A DNA stretch of 64,000 bases from Capronia americana. Taxonomy: Eukaryota; Ascomycota; Eurotiomycetes; Chaetothyriales; Herpotrichiellaceae. The notes under the pieces are model-generated. The model saw nothing but the letters and a program-made list of their open reading frames with translations, searched no databases and was not told the DNA's origin. The position numbers and the translations under genes are program-made. This document shows positions 1 to 10,755 of the stretch, piece after piece (within the stretch, counting starts at the first letter, position 1; every line of letters begins with the position of its first letter). The DNA is taken from positions 372,001 through 436,000 of the forward strand of contig JADWQD010000018.1 in the NCBI GenBank assembly GCA_016110215.1. Direction: 5' to 3'.

Positions 1-1
1 C

Positions 2-1255
2 ATCTCGGCTGGCTTTGGCATGTTCTTGGGCGCCCGGTTTCTCCTCGGTTTCGGCGTTGCCATTGCCCACGGTGCCTCTCCTCTGCTGATCACCGAGTTG
101 GTGCACCCTCAGCATCGTGCCATCTTCACCACAATCTACAACACGACCTGGTACGCCGGATCCATTGTTGCCGCATGGTTGACCTACGGCACCGACCACA
201 TCTCCAACAACTGGTCATGGCGCATCCCTACCATCGTCCAGGCAGCTCCATCCATCATCCAGGTGTGCTTCATTTGGTTCGTTCCCGAGTCGCCCCGGTG
301 GTTCATCGCCCACGGCAAGGAAGAGAAGGGTCTTGATGTCCTCTACAACGTCCACGCCAATGGCGACCGCAACGACGAGATGGTGCAACTCGAGTTCGTT
401 GAGATTCGCGACACCCTCAAGCTCGAGAAGGAGATCGAAGGCAACCAGTGGCTCGAACTCGTCAGGACCAAGGGTAACCGCCGCAGACTCATCATTCTCT
501 TGTCGGCCGGTCTCTTCTCCCAATGGTCTGGCAACGGTCTGGTCTCGTACTACATCACCAAAATCCTCAACAACATCGGCTACACGGACACGCTGACGCA
601 GAACTTGATCAACGGTGTTCTTCAGATCTTCAACCTCTTCATCGCCGTCGGTGCCTGCTTCTTCGTCGACAGGATCGGTCGCCGTAAGCTCTTCCTCATC
701 TCCACCACTGGCATGTTGGTGACGTTCATCGTGTGGACCATCTGCTCAGCACGCTACGCCATCTCGGGCTCCCGCGGCGCTGCCAACGCCGTCGTCGGCA
801 TGATCTACATCTACTACTTCTGGTACAACATCGCCTGGTCCGGCATGTTGGTCGGCTACACGGCGGAAATCCTGCCCTACAACATCCGCGCCAAGGGTCT
901 GACCGTCATGTTCTTGATGGTCGACGTGGCGCTCTTCTTCAACCAGTACATCAACCCCATTGCCCTGGACCACATCGGCTGGAAGTACTACATCTTCTAC
1001 TGCGTGTGGCTCGCCCTCGAGCTCACGGTCGTCTACTTCTTCTACGTTGAGACCCGCAACACCCCTCTTGAGGAAATCGCCAAGCACTTCGATGGAGACC
1101 AGGCCTTGGTTGCCGGCGCTGCGGCCTCGAACAAGGGTCTTACCTTGGCCGCCGAGATGGGTCTTGACGGCACCATCTCTCAGCGCCAGGAATTGGACGA
1201 GAAGAGACACTCTGTCCAGGTGGAGACCGCGGCCCCTGCGAAGAGCGAGCTGTAA
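2..1255 (+). CDS. MFS sugar transporter (lactose permease/hexose type), 5' truncated by window edge
   Basis: The frame is open from the first bases, so the gene starts upstream; 417 C-terminal residues are visible. It is a proton-linked sugar carrier of the major facilitator superfamily, expected in the plasma membrane. Seen in the sequence are the sugar-transporter signature PESPRW near visible residue 97, the loop motif RIGRRK near residue 225, and several long hydrophobic segments. The C-terminal ETRNTPLEEI stretch and a hydrophilic tail are typical of fungal lactose-permease-like carriers. No intron is visible in this part. The substrate cannot be read from sequence; lactose, cellobiose, xylose or hexoses are all possible. 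The next gene starts about 1 kb downstream on the same strand. Confidence 0.93.
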   Translation: MSAGFGMFLGARFLLGFGVAIAHGASPLLITELVHPQHRAIFTTIYNTTWYAGSIVAAWLTYGTDHISNNWSWRIPTIVQAAPSIIQVCFIWFVPESPRWFIAHGKEEKGLDVLYNVHANGDRNDEMVQLEFVEIRDTLKLEKEIEGNQWLELVRTKGNRRRLIILLSAGLFSQWSGNGLVSYYITKILNNIGYTDTLTQNLINGVLQIFNLFIAVGACFFVDRIGRRKLFLISTTGMLVTFIVWTICSARYAISGSRGAANAVVGMIYIYYFWYNIAWSGMLVGYTAEILPYNIRAKGLTVMFLMVDVALFFNQYINPIALDHIGWKYYIFYCVWLALELTVVYFFYVETRNTPLEEIAKHFDGDQALVAGAAASNKGLTLAAEMGLDGTISQRQELDEKRHSVQVETAAPAKSEL

Positions 1256-2274
1256 GAGTACGTAATTTTGCACGAGCCGGGAGGGATGAGCGATTTTCTG
1301 TTTGGACCCAGACCTGGTGTTGGACTACTAGACCGCAATTGTGACTGGATAGACTCTCAGCTGAAATGATCCGTGGTATTGACCAGTACGATAACGATAA
1401 TACAATGACATCAATTGTCGACACCTTGATCCATACCTACGCATTCCTTGCGCCGTGATGATATGATTTGGAAGGAGATCGCGACGCAGACGATCATGCA
1501 CCACCACCTCGCATCGTCATGGGTGATCTGAGCCATTCTGGCCCAGCCGTCCTCGATTGATTCGGGTCGGCAATGATAGCCGTTCTGGTGGTGGCTTGCA
1601 TGTCGGACCTGCGAAAGACGTTTGATGCGCTGTCCTGAGCCCGGATAGGGTCCACCAAAATACCCCAGGATCTGCACCATCGCAGACCTGCGGGTTGAGA
1701 CCCCTTTGCTGTACCTCTGATCTCACTTGTGTGTGACATGTCGCATTTTCCCCAGCTCTGAGGCGTGGCCACTTTAGCTCATGATTCCTGTCGTAATCGC
1801 TTTCGCTAAAGAAGAACCGTAACTTGACAGGGCATTCACTCGCCACGTCATTTATTTCCCCCCCATGGGCGACATTCTTCATTTACCGTCTTCTACTGCT
1901 GCACGGTCATAAAGGTGCGTTAGGGGAATAAATTGATGCATCACCTCCGGCACGGTGTTGATAACATCAAGCGTATGAGGGAGTGACCATCGCAAGGCTG
2001 GTCTCTGTACGTTGCGGCCAGGATCTCAGCAGATGCTGCAAGGTGGGAAAAGGACAAAGATTCACTAATTAGTCATGTCGTGGTCCGGTTGGTTTGGCCT
2101 CGAGTCATGCAGTCCCAAAGATAATCCGGGTAGCGCAGCCTTGCACGGCCGAAGCTGCGAGTTTTCCCGGATAAGATAAGATCGATCCACAAATTTTTTG
2201 CCTGCGGATTTCTGCACTGTGTAGGACTTTTGAGTATTGCCGCCGCTATCGACTCACTTCCTCCACCGACAACA
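1256..2274. other. intergenic, no gene seen
   Basis: This 1 kb lies between the transporter stop and the RRP3 ATG. It holds only short overlapping frames on both strands with no recognisable motif. It should contain the transporter terminator and the RRP3 promoter. The open frame of RRP3 extends upstream to a TTG at 2230, but the first ATG is at 2275. Confidence 0.6.
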
Positions 2275-3693
2275 ATGCCGCCTCTAAAGAAGCGCAAATT
2301 GAGCCACGATGAGTCGTCCGACGGCGAGTCCGTTGACTCGGCAGCCACCTCCGAAACCAACGAGGTTGGGGACGAGGTGTCAACGAGAGCCACCACGAAA
2401 CCAAAGACGTTTAAAGAGCTAGGAATTATAGAGTCGCTGTGCGAGGCATGCGAATCCCTCAATTACAAGACACCCACCCCCATCCAAGCCGAAGCGATAC
2501 CGTTGGCCCTACAGGGACGAGATCTTATCGGGCTGGCAGAGACTGGCAGCGGCAAGACAGCAGCGTTTGTGCTGCCAATCTTACAGGCTCTGATGGAGAA
2601 GCCGCAGCAGCTGCATTCGCTCATCTTGGCACCGACGAGAGAGCTGGCGTACCAGATCAACGACGCGGTGGTTGCGTTGGGCTCGGTAATCGCAGTCCGC
2701 TGTGCTGTTTTGGTGGGCGGGATGGACATGATTCAACAAGCGATCGCCCTGGGAAAGAAACCGCATGTTGTTGTCGCAACTCCTGGACGACTGCTTGATC
2801 ATCTCGAAAACACAAAAGGATTCTCTCTACGTCAGCTCAAGTATCTGGTCATGGACGAGGCGGACCGACTCCTGGACCTGGATTTCGGACCGATCCTAGA
2901 CAAGATCCTGAAGATTTTACCGAGAGAAGGGAGAAAGACATATCTTTTCTCTGCTACCATGTCGAGCAAGGTCGAATCTTTGCAAAGAGCGTCCCTGTCA
3001 AACCCGCTGCGAGTGGCGGTCTCTCAAGACAAATACCAGACGGTATCAACCCTGATACAGTCGTATCTGTTCATCCCCCACAAGCACAAAGATCTCTACC
3101 TCATTCATGTCTTGAACGAGTATGCTGGCCAGACAGGCATCATTTTCACTCGAACAGTCAACGAAGCGCAACGGATATCCATCCTTCTCCGGACCCTCGG
3201 CTTCTCGGCCATCCCTATCCACGGCCAATTGTCCCAGCAAGCTCGATTGGCGGCGCTGAACAAGTTCCGTGCCAAATCACGCAATATTTTAGTTGCTTCT
3301 GACGTGGCGTCACGAGGCCTGGATATCCCTTCGGTAGACCTGGTGATCAATTTCGATCTCCCCCACGACAGCAAGACGTACATTCATCGAGTCGGGCGCA
3401 CGGCGAGAGCGGGCAAGAGTGGCAAGGCTCTTTCTTTTGTCACGCAGTATGACGTGGAGCTGTGGATGAGGATTGAAGGTGCGCTGGGCAAGAAACTGAA
3501 CGAGCATGAGACGGTCAAGGAGGAAGTCATGGTGCTGGCAGAAAGAGTCGGCGATGCTCAACGAGCGGCCGTGATGGAGATGAAGGAGCTACATGAGAAC
3601 CGGGGCAAGCAAGGGGCGACCTTGAGACACAAGCGGACGGTGAAGGGCGGTGGCAAGAGAGGCCGAGACGATATGGACCAGGATGAAGGGTAG
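2275..3693 (+). CDS. RRP3: ATP-dependent rRNA helicase, DEAD-box, Rrp3/DDX47 type
   Basis: Single-exon gene of 472 residues, starting at the first ATG in frame. It is a nucleolar RNA helicase needed for early pre-rRNA cleavage and 40S subunit formation in yeast. All core motifs are present: the TFKELG and IQAEAIP Q-motif region (residues 45-76), Walker A AETGSGKT (88-95), PTRELA (120-125), DEAD (194-197), SAT (226-228), the SDVASRGLD motif (342-350) and HRVGRTARAG (371-380). A basic PPLKKRK near the N-terminus is a likely nuclear localisation signal, followed by an acidic Ser-rich stretch. The C-terminal tail is Lys/Arg/Gly rich. Length and spacing fit the Rrp3 family, and the absence of long insertions argues against other nucleolar DEAD-box proteins. 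Confidence 0.95.
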   Translation: MPPLKKRKLSHDESSDGESVDSAATSETNEVGDEVSTRATTKPKTFKELGIIESLCEACESLNYKTPTPIQAEAIPLALQGRDLIGLAETGSGKTAAFVLPILQALMEKPQQLHSLILAPTRELAYQINDAVVALGSVIAVRCAVLVGGMDMIQQAIALGKKPHVVVATPGRLLDHLENTKGFSLRQLKYLVMDEADRLLDLDFGPILDKILKILPREGRKTYLFSATMSSKVESLQRASLSNPLRVAVSQDKYQTVSTLIQSYLFIPHKHKDLYLIHVLNEYAGQTGIIFTRTVNEAQRISILLRTLGFSAIPIHGQLSQQARLAALNKFRAKSRNILVASDVASRGLDIPSVDLVINFDLPHDSKTYIHRVGRTARAGKSGKALSFVTQYDVELWMRIEGALGKKLNEHETVKEEVMVLAERVGDAQRAAVMEMKELHENRGKQGATLRHKRTVKGGGKRGRDDMDQDEG

Positions 3694-4277
3694 GATAGTG
3701 CACGATTACGCTATTAGATGTCGGAGCTAAAGCCCTCTGATCGGCGTGCATGCTTGCAGGCTGTCGCAGCCACGGGGATCAGAAACGGTCTTCGCTTGTT
3801 CTGCTCGGTTGACTAATTGGTGAGAAGCTGGTCGTCCAAAAAGTACTAGAGCAGCCTCGCGACTCCGGGACGAGGCTGTATTGCGCTAGATGCAAGAGGA
3901 CCTCACCCGTGATGGCGAGCGCGAAATTCGAGAAGACGCGATCGCCTTTCATCCCCGGAAATGCTCGTAAATAGTAGATCTCCCAAGATGCTAAGCATGT
4001 GGTGATGAAGCCTGGACTCGACAAGGACGAATTAGAGGCGCCGATTCGGCCATCTTCGAAGTTTTCAGGATGACGTCTTCATGGTCCCGGGGTACCATTG
4101 GTCGACGCGGCCAGCTGCGTCGGAGAGCTTGCCACAAATCCTCTCAACAGAAACAGGTGTTCATCCTTGGAAGGGAATCCGACATCCGAGTCCGAGCGGC
4201 GAGAATCGTATTTCATTGCCATCGGTGCTGCGTCGCCTCATCGACGGGCATGACCTCCTCCCAGCGCCCCGCCCAAC
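3694..4277. other. intergenic, no gene seen
   Basis: The 584 bases between RRP3 and the betaine reductase gene contain only short frames. An ATG at 4070 opens a 96-codon frame that runs past the start of the next gene in another frame. It has no recognisable features and is treated as upstream leader sequence. Confidence 0.5.
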
Positions 4278-7200
4278 ATGCCCATCATCGACATCAACAA
4301 GGACCTGTCGGCCCTGTTCCGACAGCAGGTCCAGGCCACGCCCGACGCTGTCGGCCTTGAGGACGACACTTCGACATATACCTATGCGGAGCTGGACCGG
4401 GCAGTTGAGACGCTGTCCAGTCGCCTGCGAAAGCACAGAGTCGGCCGCGACAGCCTCGTTGGCGTGCTTCTGCCCCGGAGTGCCGACTACGTGATCGCAT
4501 GTCTCGCAGCTCTTCGCGCAGGCGGCGCCTTCCTCGTCCTTGAACTCGCATACCCACCGGAGCTTCTGGCAGATGTCCTCGACGACGCCAAGCCAGCCGT
4601 AGTCGTCACGTCCAGATCGCAAGTCGGCAAGATCAAGGACGGCGTTCCCCTCGTCGTCCTTGACGAGCAGCACCCCGCCATCAATGGCGAAACCAATGGA
4701 GAAACCAACGGCGAAACCCATGACTTACCTCCTCTCCCGGCTGCAGACGACTTGGACAGACTGGCCTTCGTCGCCTATTCCTCAGGAACCACAGGCAAGC
4801 CAAAGGGCATCGCCAACCCCCATCGAGCACCGGTGCTGTCGTATGACTTGCGATTCGGGGTCCGAGATGTACAGCCTGGAGACCGAGTCGCCTGCAATGT
4901 CTTCTTTGTTTGGGAGATTCTCCGTCCACTTCTGCGGGGGGCGACCGTCGTTGCAGTGCCGGATGAGGCGAGCTACGACCCGCCAGCACTCGTCGACTTC
5001 ATGTCATCCAAGAAAATCACCGAGACTCTGATGACCCCGACACTTTTAGCCGCGGTCCTCTCTCGGCACCCGAAGATTGGAACTCGCCTTCCTGACCTGC
5101 GAACCCTGTGGTTGAACGGCGAAGTGGTCACTACTGACTTGGCGCGGCGGGCCATGAAGGCTCTGCCACAGGTTGCGCTGCTCAACTGCTACAGCGCCTG
5201 CGAAACCCATGAGATCGCGTGTGGTGACATTGGAGACATGATAGACCATGAGGCGAATTACTGCCCGGTTGGCCCGCCTCTAGACCCAGAGCACACATAT
5301 ATCCTGAACGAGAGCGGCCAAAAGGTGGAGCCCGGTACAAACGGAGAACTCTTCGTGGGTGGACAAATGCTCGCTCGTGGCTACATCAACCGTCCTGAGA
5401 CAACGGCTCAGGCTTTCACACCGGATCCATTCGACTCCACGCCGGGAGCACGCATGTATAGGACCGGAGATGGTGCCCGGATACTGCCCTCGGGACTACT
5501 GGAGATCACCGGCCGTGTTGGGTCAATGATCAAGCTTCGCGGCTATTCTGTCGTCCCGGGAAAGGTGGAGAATGAGATCGTCCAGCACCTTGCTGTTCGG
5601 CATTGTGCGGTGGTAGCACATGGCGAGGCCCTCGAACGGCAGCTGGTCGCATACATTGTCCGGGATAAAGAGGCTTCGGTAGAGCGTCCAGCCCTGGAAG
5701 TCGATGAGATCGGTCACAGTCCAGCGGCGAGAAAGACTCTCTCGCCATATCTTGCTCACTACATGATTCCGGCTCTCTGGGTGGAAGTCAACGAGTTGCC
5801 CACTCATGAAGTGTCGGGTAAGGTCGACCTCAAGCGGCTTCCTCCTCCTCCCACACAAAAGGCTTCTGTTACCAACGGCAACCATACACCACAGCTGAAC
5901 GGGCACTCCAACGGAGACCAGGATCCTATCACCAGTGAAGCTATAGCCGAGATCTGGGCGGCGACACTCAAGATTTCCCGCAGCTCCATCCAGCCCGAAC
6001 ACAGCTTTTTCGACCTTGGTGGCCACTCACTGACTCTGGCGGACCTGTCTGCAAGAATCTCGAGAATTCTCGGCGTCAAAGTGCCCATTGCACGGCTTGT
6101 TGATCCCGCCAGCCTCAATGGCCACCTGGAGACGATACGCTCCGTGAGAGACGGGCACACAGCCGAGGTGCAAGCAAATCTGCCCGACGTTCTGCGCAAG
6201 GACTCGATCCTCGATGACAAGATACAGCCTTCGCATACTACAATTGTACCTGCAAACAAGGCAGATACAATTCTCTTGACTGGTGTTACTGGTTTCCTGG
6301 GTCCTTTCCTCCTCAACGATCTGCTGGAAAACACTTCGGCCAACATCTTGTGTCTTGTGCGGTTCACAGACCCGTCAGAGGCCGATTTGCCCGCAGGCAT
6401 CGCCCGGCTGCGAAGACAGTTGCTCGATCTAGGAATCTGGCATGACTCGATCATGGAACGGGTCGAAATCCTGCCGGGAAATCTGTCTCGGCCTCGGTTC
6501 GGTCTGTCACCGGATGCATTCGAAGCATTGGCTCGCCGTGTCCAGGTTATTTTCCATGCCGCGGCCAGCGTCAACCTCGTGTACCCATATGCTGCCCTGC
6601 GCGATGCAAATGTGGGCGGGACGAGAGAAGTGCTTCGTTTGGCCGCTCGTGCTGGGGCGACGGTACAATACATTTCCACGAACGGCGTGCTCCCACCCTC
6701 GCAATATGGGTGGCCAGAAGATGCCATGCTGGAAGTGGATGCAGTTCCGGAGAAACTGAGTGATGGATATGGCCAAACAAAGTGGGTGGCCGAGAAGCTG
6801 GTGCAGGAAGCTGGCCGACGCGGCATCCCCGTGAAGATCCACCGACTAGGAACAATCAGCGGTCACAGCGCGACGGGCGCAAGCAATGTTTCGGATCTGC
6901 TCAACGCAATCATCGTCGAGTCGATCCGACTAGGCTATGCCCCCGATGTTGCCGGCTGGCGAGCCGAAATGACGCCAGTGGATTTCGTGAGCAAAGCCAT
7001 CGTCCACCTCGCCAACCAGACCCAGACCTCGCAAACCGTGTTCCATCTTGGCGATCCCGATCCCGTATACGCCCCCTCGATCTTCCGAGACCTCGAAGGG
7101 TTGGGGTATCCGACCAAACCGCTGGCGTGGGACGACTGGGTCGCAATGTGGAATGAGAAGCGGGGCGTCCTCAGAGGTGGCGATGGTGCCTTTACGATCG

Positions 7201-8159
7201 ACATCCTGCGAAGTGGTATGCCGAACGTCGAGTTCTTGAGGGGCGTGGTTGTCCTGGACAATGCGGTGACCAGGCCATTGCGGGCAGTCGTTCAACGACC
7301 CAAGGTCGACAGTGTGTTGCTGGAGACGTACACTCGACATTGGTTTGCTCGAGGATGGCTCCTCCACCCGCCAGCCCGGCAACACGCTCTCGGCGGAGCT
7401 GCAGCTCTGCCACGCAGAGGGCCATTGACCGGGAAGGTGGCCGTCATCACGGGAGCTTCGTCAGGCATTGGGGCTGCAGTTGCTGCCGCTCTAGCCCGCG
7501 AGGGAGCCCATCTGGCTCTGGGGGCCCGACGCACTGACGCCCTCGAGGCCATCAAGAGAAAGCTGGTGATTCGCGATGGGAAGATCATCTTTCGAAAGAC
7601 AGACGTCACAGACAGAAGGCAGGTCGAAAAGCTGATCCAAGCGGCCAACGACGAGCTGGGCCCAGTCGACATTCTGGTGTCTTGCGCTGGCGTCATGTAC
7701 TGGACACTGATGGCGAACGCACATGTCGATGACTGGGACCGGACCGTCGACGTCAACTGCAAAGGTCTGCTCCACTGTCTCGGCTCAGTGGTGCCGTCCA
7801 TGATCAAGCGCGGCAGTGGTCATGTCGTGGCCATCTCATCAGATGCGGGCCGGAAAGTCTTCCCGGGCCTCGGGGTCTACTCTGCCAGCAAATTCTTCGT
7901 GGAAGCGACCCTTCAGAGCTTGCGGCTCGAGACAGCCGGGACTGGTCTGCGTGTGACCAGCGTCCAGCCTGGAAACACACAGACGGACCTACTGACCATG
8001 TCCACGGACACCGAGGCAGTCAAGAAGTATGGTGAGCCGTCGGGAGCTCAGATATTGGAGCCCGAAGACGTGGCCAATTCGATCGTGTATGCATTGAAGC
8101 AGCCGTCGCATGTCGCCGTCAATGAGGTTTTGATCGAGCCGAGGGAGGAGCCGATCTAA
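4278..8159 (+). CDS. NRPS-like A-T-R1-R2 reductase, glycine betaine reductase type
   Basis: One intronless frame of 1293 residues. The order is an adenylation domain (YSSGTTGKPKG at 167-177), a carrier domain with phosphopantetheine Ser584 in FFDLGGHS, a thioester reductase R1 (GVTGFLG at 669-675, Tyr831 and Lys835) and a C-terminal short-chain dehydrogenase R2 (TGASSGIG at 1058-1065, Tyr1201 and Lys1205). This is the architecture of fungal ATRR, shown in Aspergillus nidulans to reduce glycine betaine via betaine aldehyde to choline. The motif that normally holds the amine-binding Asp reads NVFFVWE (207-213), with Val at the Asp position. This fits a substrate without a free alpha-amine. An NGET triplet repeat (residues 136-147) and an Asn/Gly-rich linker before the carrier domain are probable flexible segments. 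Substrate assignment is by homology only. Confidence 0.93.
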   Translation: MPIIDINKDLSALFRQQVQATPDAVGLEDDTSTYTYAELDRAVETLSSRLRKHRVGRDSLVGVLLPRSADYVIACLAALRAGGAFLVLELAYPPELLADVLDDAKPAVVVTSRSQVGKIKDGVPLVVLDEQHPAINGETNGETNGETHDLPPLPAADDLDRLAFVAYSSGTTGKPKGIANPHRAPVLSYDLRFGVRDVQPGDRVACNVFFVWEILRPLLRGATVVAVPDEASYDPPALVDFMSSKKITETLMTPTLLAAVLSRHPKIGTRLPDLRTLWLNGEVVTTDLARRAMKALPQVALLNCYSACETHEIACGDIGDMIDHEANYCPVGPPLDPEHTYILNESGQKVEPGTNGELFVGGQMLARGYINRPETTAQAFTPDPFDSTPGARMYRTGDGARILPSGLLEITGRVGSMIKLRGYSVVPGKVENEIVQHLAVRHCAVVAHGEALERQLVAYIVRDKEASVERPALEVDEIGHSPAARKTLSPYLAHYMIPALWVEVNELPTHEVSGKVDLKRLPPPPTQKASVTNGNHTPQLNGHSNGDQDPITSEAIAEIWAATLKISRSSIQPEHSFFDLGGHSLTLADLSARISRILGVKVPIARLVDPASLNGHLETIRSVRDGHTAEVQANLPDVLRKDSILDDKIQPSHTTIVPANKADTILLTGVTGFLGPFLLNDLLENTSANILCLVRFTDPSEADLPAGIARLRRQLLDLGIWHDSIMERVEILPGNLSRPRFGLSPDAFEALARRVQVIFHAAASVNLVYPYAALRDANVGGTREVLRLAARAGATVQYISTNGVLPPSQYGWPEDAMLEVDAVPEKLSDGYGQTKWVAEKLVQEAGRRGIPVKIHRLGTISGHSATGASNVSDLLNAIIVESIRLGYAPDVAGWRAEMTPVDFVSKAIVHLANQTQTSQTVFHLGDPDPVYAPSIFRDLEGLGYPTKPLAWDDWVAMWNEKRGVLRGGDGAFTIDILRSGMPNVEFLRGVVVLDNAVTRPLRAVVQRPKVDSVLLETYTRHWFARGWLLHPPARQHALGGAAALPRRGPLTGKVAVITGASSGIGAAVAAALAREGAHLALGARRTDALEAIKRKLVIRDGKIIFRKTDVTDRRQVEKLIQAANDELGPVDILVSCAGVMYWTLMANAHVDDWDRTVDVNCKGLLHCLGSVVPSMIKRGSGHVVAISSDAGRKVFPGLGVYSASKFFVEATLQSLRLETAGTGLRVTSVQPGNTQTDLLTMSTDTEAVKKYGEPSGAQILEPEDVANSIVYALKQPSHVAVNEVLIEPREEPI
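4683..4718 (+). repeat. three 12-nt coding repeats (NGET x3)
   Basis: Three consecutive 12-nt units encode Asn-Gly-Glu-Thr in the adenylation domain of the ATRR gene, just before the ATP-binding core. Such units can change in number by slippage without shifting the frame. Confidence 0.85.
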
Positions 8160-8872
8160 GCAGATCTCGAGGAGTTTTTTTAAGTCGCGTCGGACGAAGC
8201 CTCATGTATAGGACAACACTGCTTTGGGATGGGTCGGGGCCTGAGTTCAGAATACATAGACGGAGACTGAGCTCTGAGCTTAGAGACATTGCGAGCAGAC
8301 ATACTCCCGTACATACTTAGCATTTGCTTGCCCCCTTTTCCTTCTTCCGAGTGCTGTGCTGGACGGGTATCGGACCATAGCCACGCCGCACAAGCATATA
8401 CGATATTACCTCTGCCAACAGCGTCTACTACTATACCTACCTGTACATGAATGGGATCAGAGTCCGAGTCCCTCGTAGTGATGACGTGAATACTGTAGCA
8501 GTCTCTCGTCAGTCTGCTGATCGGCTGTCGGTGTGCCTGAAGCAAACGATTGGCTCGTGGTTCACGTGCGAGGCTGCCCCGGGTGTGATACGGCGGAGTA
8601 CTAAAGATCAAACTACGGCGGAGCACTGCCGTCGAGCCACTAGCGCAGCCTCGTTGCAAAAAGTTGGAGATTCCCATCGGCCCAAAATATCGACGCAGAA
8701 GTCGAACGCCCGTTAGGATAGAATCGCAGCCCCCGTCGAATTCCTGCTTGCGGTTCACATTCACCCTCTACCTACTACCCTTAATCCCTCACGAACACCG
8801 TACTCAGACCTTCCTACACTCGACTCTGATTTTAGTGTCTGTCGACGGCGGAGGCCTGAAATTCCAGGCAAG
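8160..8872. other. intergenic, no gene seen
   Basis: About 0.7 kb between the ATRR gene and CCT3. Frames on both strands are short and without motifs. The last 150 bases before the CCT3 ATG are pyrimidine-rich, as is common in fungal leaders. Confidence 0.5.
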
Positions 8873-10755
8873 ATGCAGGCGCCTGTGGTGGTTATGAGTG
8901 AGTGATTGATTGATGCCACCCCACCCACAGCCACACGCCTGGGTCACGGCGGACGCTGATCATCCCATCCTTACAGATACGGCGCAGGGCGAGAGACAGG
9001 TTGGACGGAAAGCGCAGGTCTCCAATATTACGGCTGCGAAAACGTGAGGAAACCCTTTGCACCCCCCCACAACCCGTCCTATATTGCAACACTGACCGAC
9101 GTTGCAGAGTTGCCGACATCATTCGATCATGTCTCGGTCCCAAAGCCATGTTGAAGATGCTGCTCGACCCTATGGGCGGCATTGTTCTGACCAACGACGG
9201 TCACGCCATTCTACGAGAGATCGAGGTCGCGCACCCAGCGGCGAAGAGTATGATAGAACTGAGTAGGACGCAGGATGAAGAGGTCGGGGATGGTACCACA
9301 ACGGTCATCATATTAGGTGCGCTTGTCATTTTCTACTGGCTGGGGTAGCGGGAACTGACAGGGGCAACAACAGCTGGTGAAATCCTTGCGCAAGCGCTCC
9401 CCCAACTCGAACGAAACATCCACCCGGTCGTGATCATCCAAGCATTCAAGAAGGCCCTCGCAGACGCGTTGTCAATCGTCGAAGAAATCTCGATACCCGT
9501 GGACACGTCGAGCGACAAGGCTATGATCTCACTGATTGAATCGTCCATTGGCACCAAGACCATCTCCAGACACTCGGAGCTCTACTGCGCTTTGGCCCTA
9601 AAGGCAGTCCGGACAGTATCACAGGAGCAATCTGCCGTCTCGAATGCCCCGCAAGCCAACGGCGGCAAAGCCCCTCCGCCGGCGCCCACACGGCCGGTCG
9701 AAATCGACATCAAGCGCTACGCCCGCGTGGAGAAGATCCCGGGTGGAGAAATCGAAGACTCGCGGGTCCTCGACGGAGTCATGCTGAACAAGGACATCAC
9801 ACACGCCTCCATGCGCCGGAGGATAGAGAACCCCCGCATCGTCCTGCTCGACTGCACGCTCGAGTACAAGAAAGGCGAGTCCCAGACCAACGTGGAGATC
9901 ACAGACGAAGATTCGTGGAACAAGATATTGCAGATCGAGGAGGAGCAGGTCAAGAAGATGTGCGATGCCATTCTGGCGGTGAAGCCGGATCTGGTCATCA
10001 CGGAGAAGGGCGTGAGCGACCTGGCGCAGCACTACCTGCAGAAGGCAAACGTGACGGCGTTGAGGCGGGTGAGGAAGACGGACAACAATCGGGTCGCGAG
10101 GGCCGTGGGCGCGACCATTGTCAATCGCGTCGATGATCTCGTGGACTCGGACGTCGGCACCGGCTGCGGATTGTTCGAGATCGAAAAGATCGGCGACGAG
10201 TATTTCACGTTTCTGACAAAGTGCAAGAACCCCAAGGCGTGCACCATCCTTCTCCGCGGCCCGTCCAAGGATATCCTCAACGAAGTCGAGCGCAATCTGC
10301 AGGATGCCATGTCCGTGGCGAGGAACGTCATCTTCCATCCCCGTCTGTCCCCCGGCGGCGGTGCTACTGAGATGGCCGTCTCGGTGCGGCTGGCCCAGAA
10401 GTCCAAGTCGGTCGAGGGTGTCATGCAATGGCCGTACCGTGCCGTCGCCGAGGCCATGGAAGTCATTCCCCGGACGCTGATTCAGAATGCCGGTGCGTCA
10501 CCGATCCGAATCTTGACTCAATTACGCGCGAAGCAGGCGGAAGGGAAGTCCAGCTTCGGAGTTGATGGAGATACCGGCGCGGTGGTCGACATGAAGGACT
10601 ACGGTGTGTGGGAGCCTCAGGCCGTGAAGATGCAGAGCATCAAGACCGCCGTGGAGAGTGCATGTCTGCTGTTAAGGGTTGATGACATCTGCGGGGCGAA
10701 GAGCGCAAAGCAGGTCGGTGGGAGCGGACTGGCCGGAGGGGGAGGGGAGGATTAG
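8873..10755 (+). CDS. CCT3: T-complex protein 1 subunit gamma (CCT3), four exons
   Basis: Subunit of the cytosolic TRiC/CCT chaperonin that folds actin, tubulin and other proteins. Exons are 8873-8897, 8977-9043, 9108-9316 and 9374-10755; introns are 79, 64 and 57 nt with GTGAG or GTGCG donors and CAG acceptors. Splicing restores the family start MQAPVVVMNTAQGER, then VSNITAAK and VADIIRSCLGPKAMLKML. The ATPase motif GDGTTTVIILAG spans the third splice junction and the second nucleotide-binding block lies in exon 4. The predicted protein is 560 residues. It is slightly longer than yeast Cct3 because of an Ala/Pro-rich insert near residue 200 (AKPKP-like, about genomic 9640-9690) and a Gly-rich C-terminus. 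The start is fixed by the 25-nt first exon, which carries the conserved N-terminus. Confidence 0.95.

Noticed and set aside
2230..2274. TTG at 2230 as start of the RRP3 protein
   Set aside because: Non-ATG starts are rare in fungi, and the ATG at 2275 gives the usual basic N-terminus.
5804..6826. 340-codon minus-strand frame inside the ATRR gene
   Set aside because: It is the antisense of a gene with complete catalytic motifs; Arg/Ser/Pro-rich composition is typical of shadow frames.
9619..10428. 269-codon minus-strand frame
   Set aside because: Antisense of CCT3 exon 4; no motif and His/Leu/Asp-biased composition.
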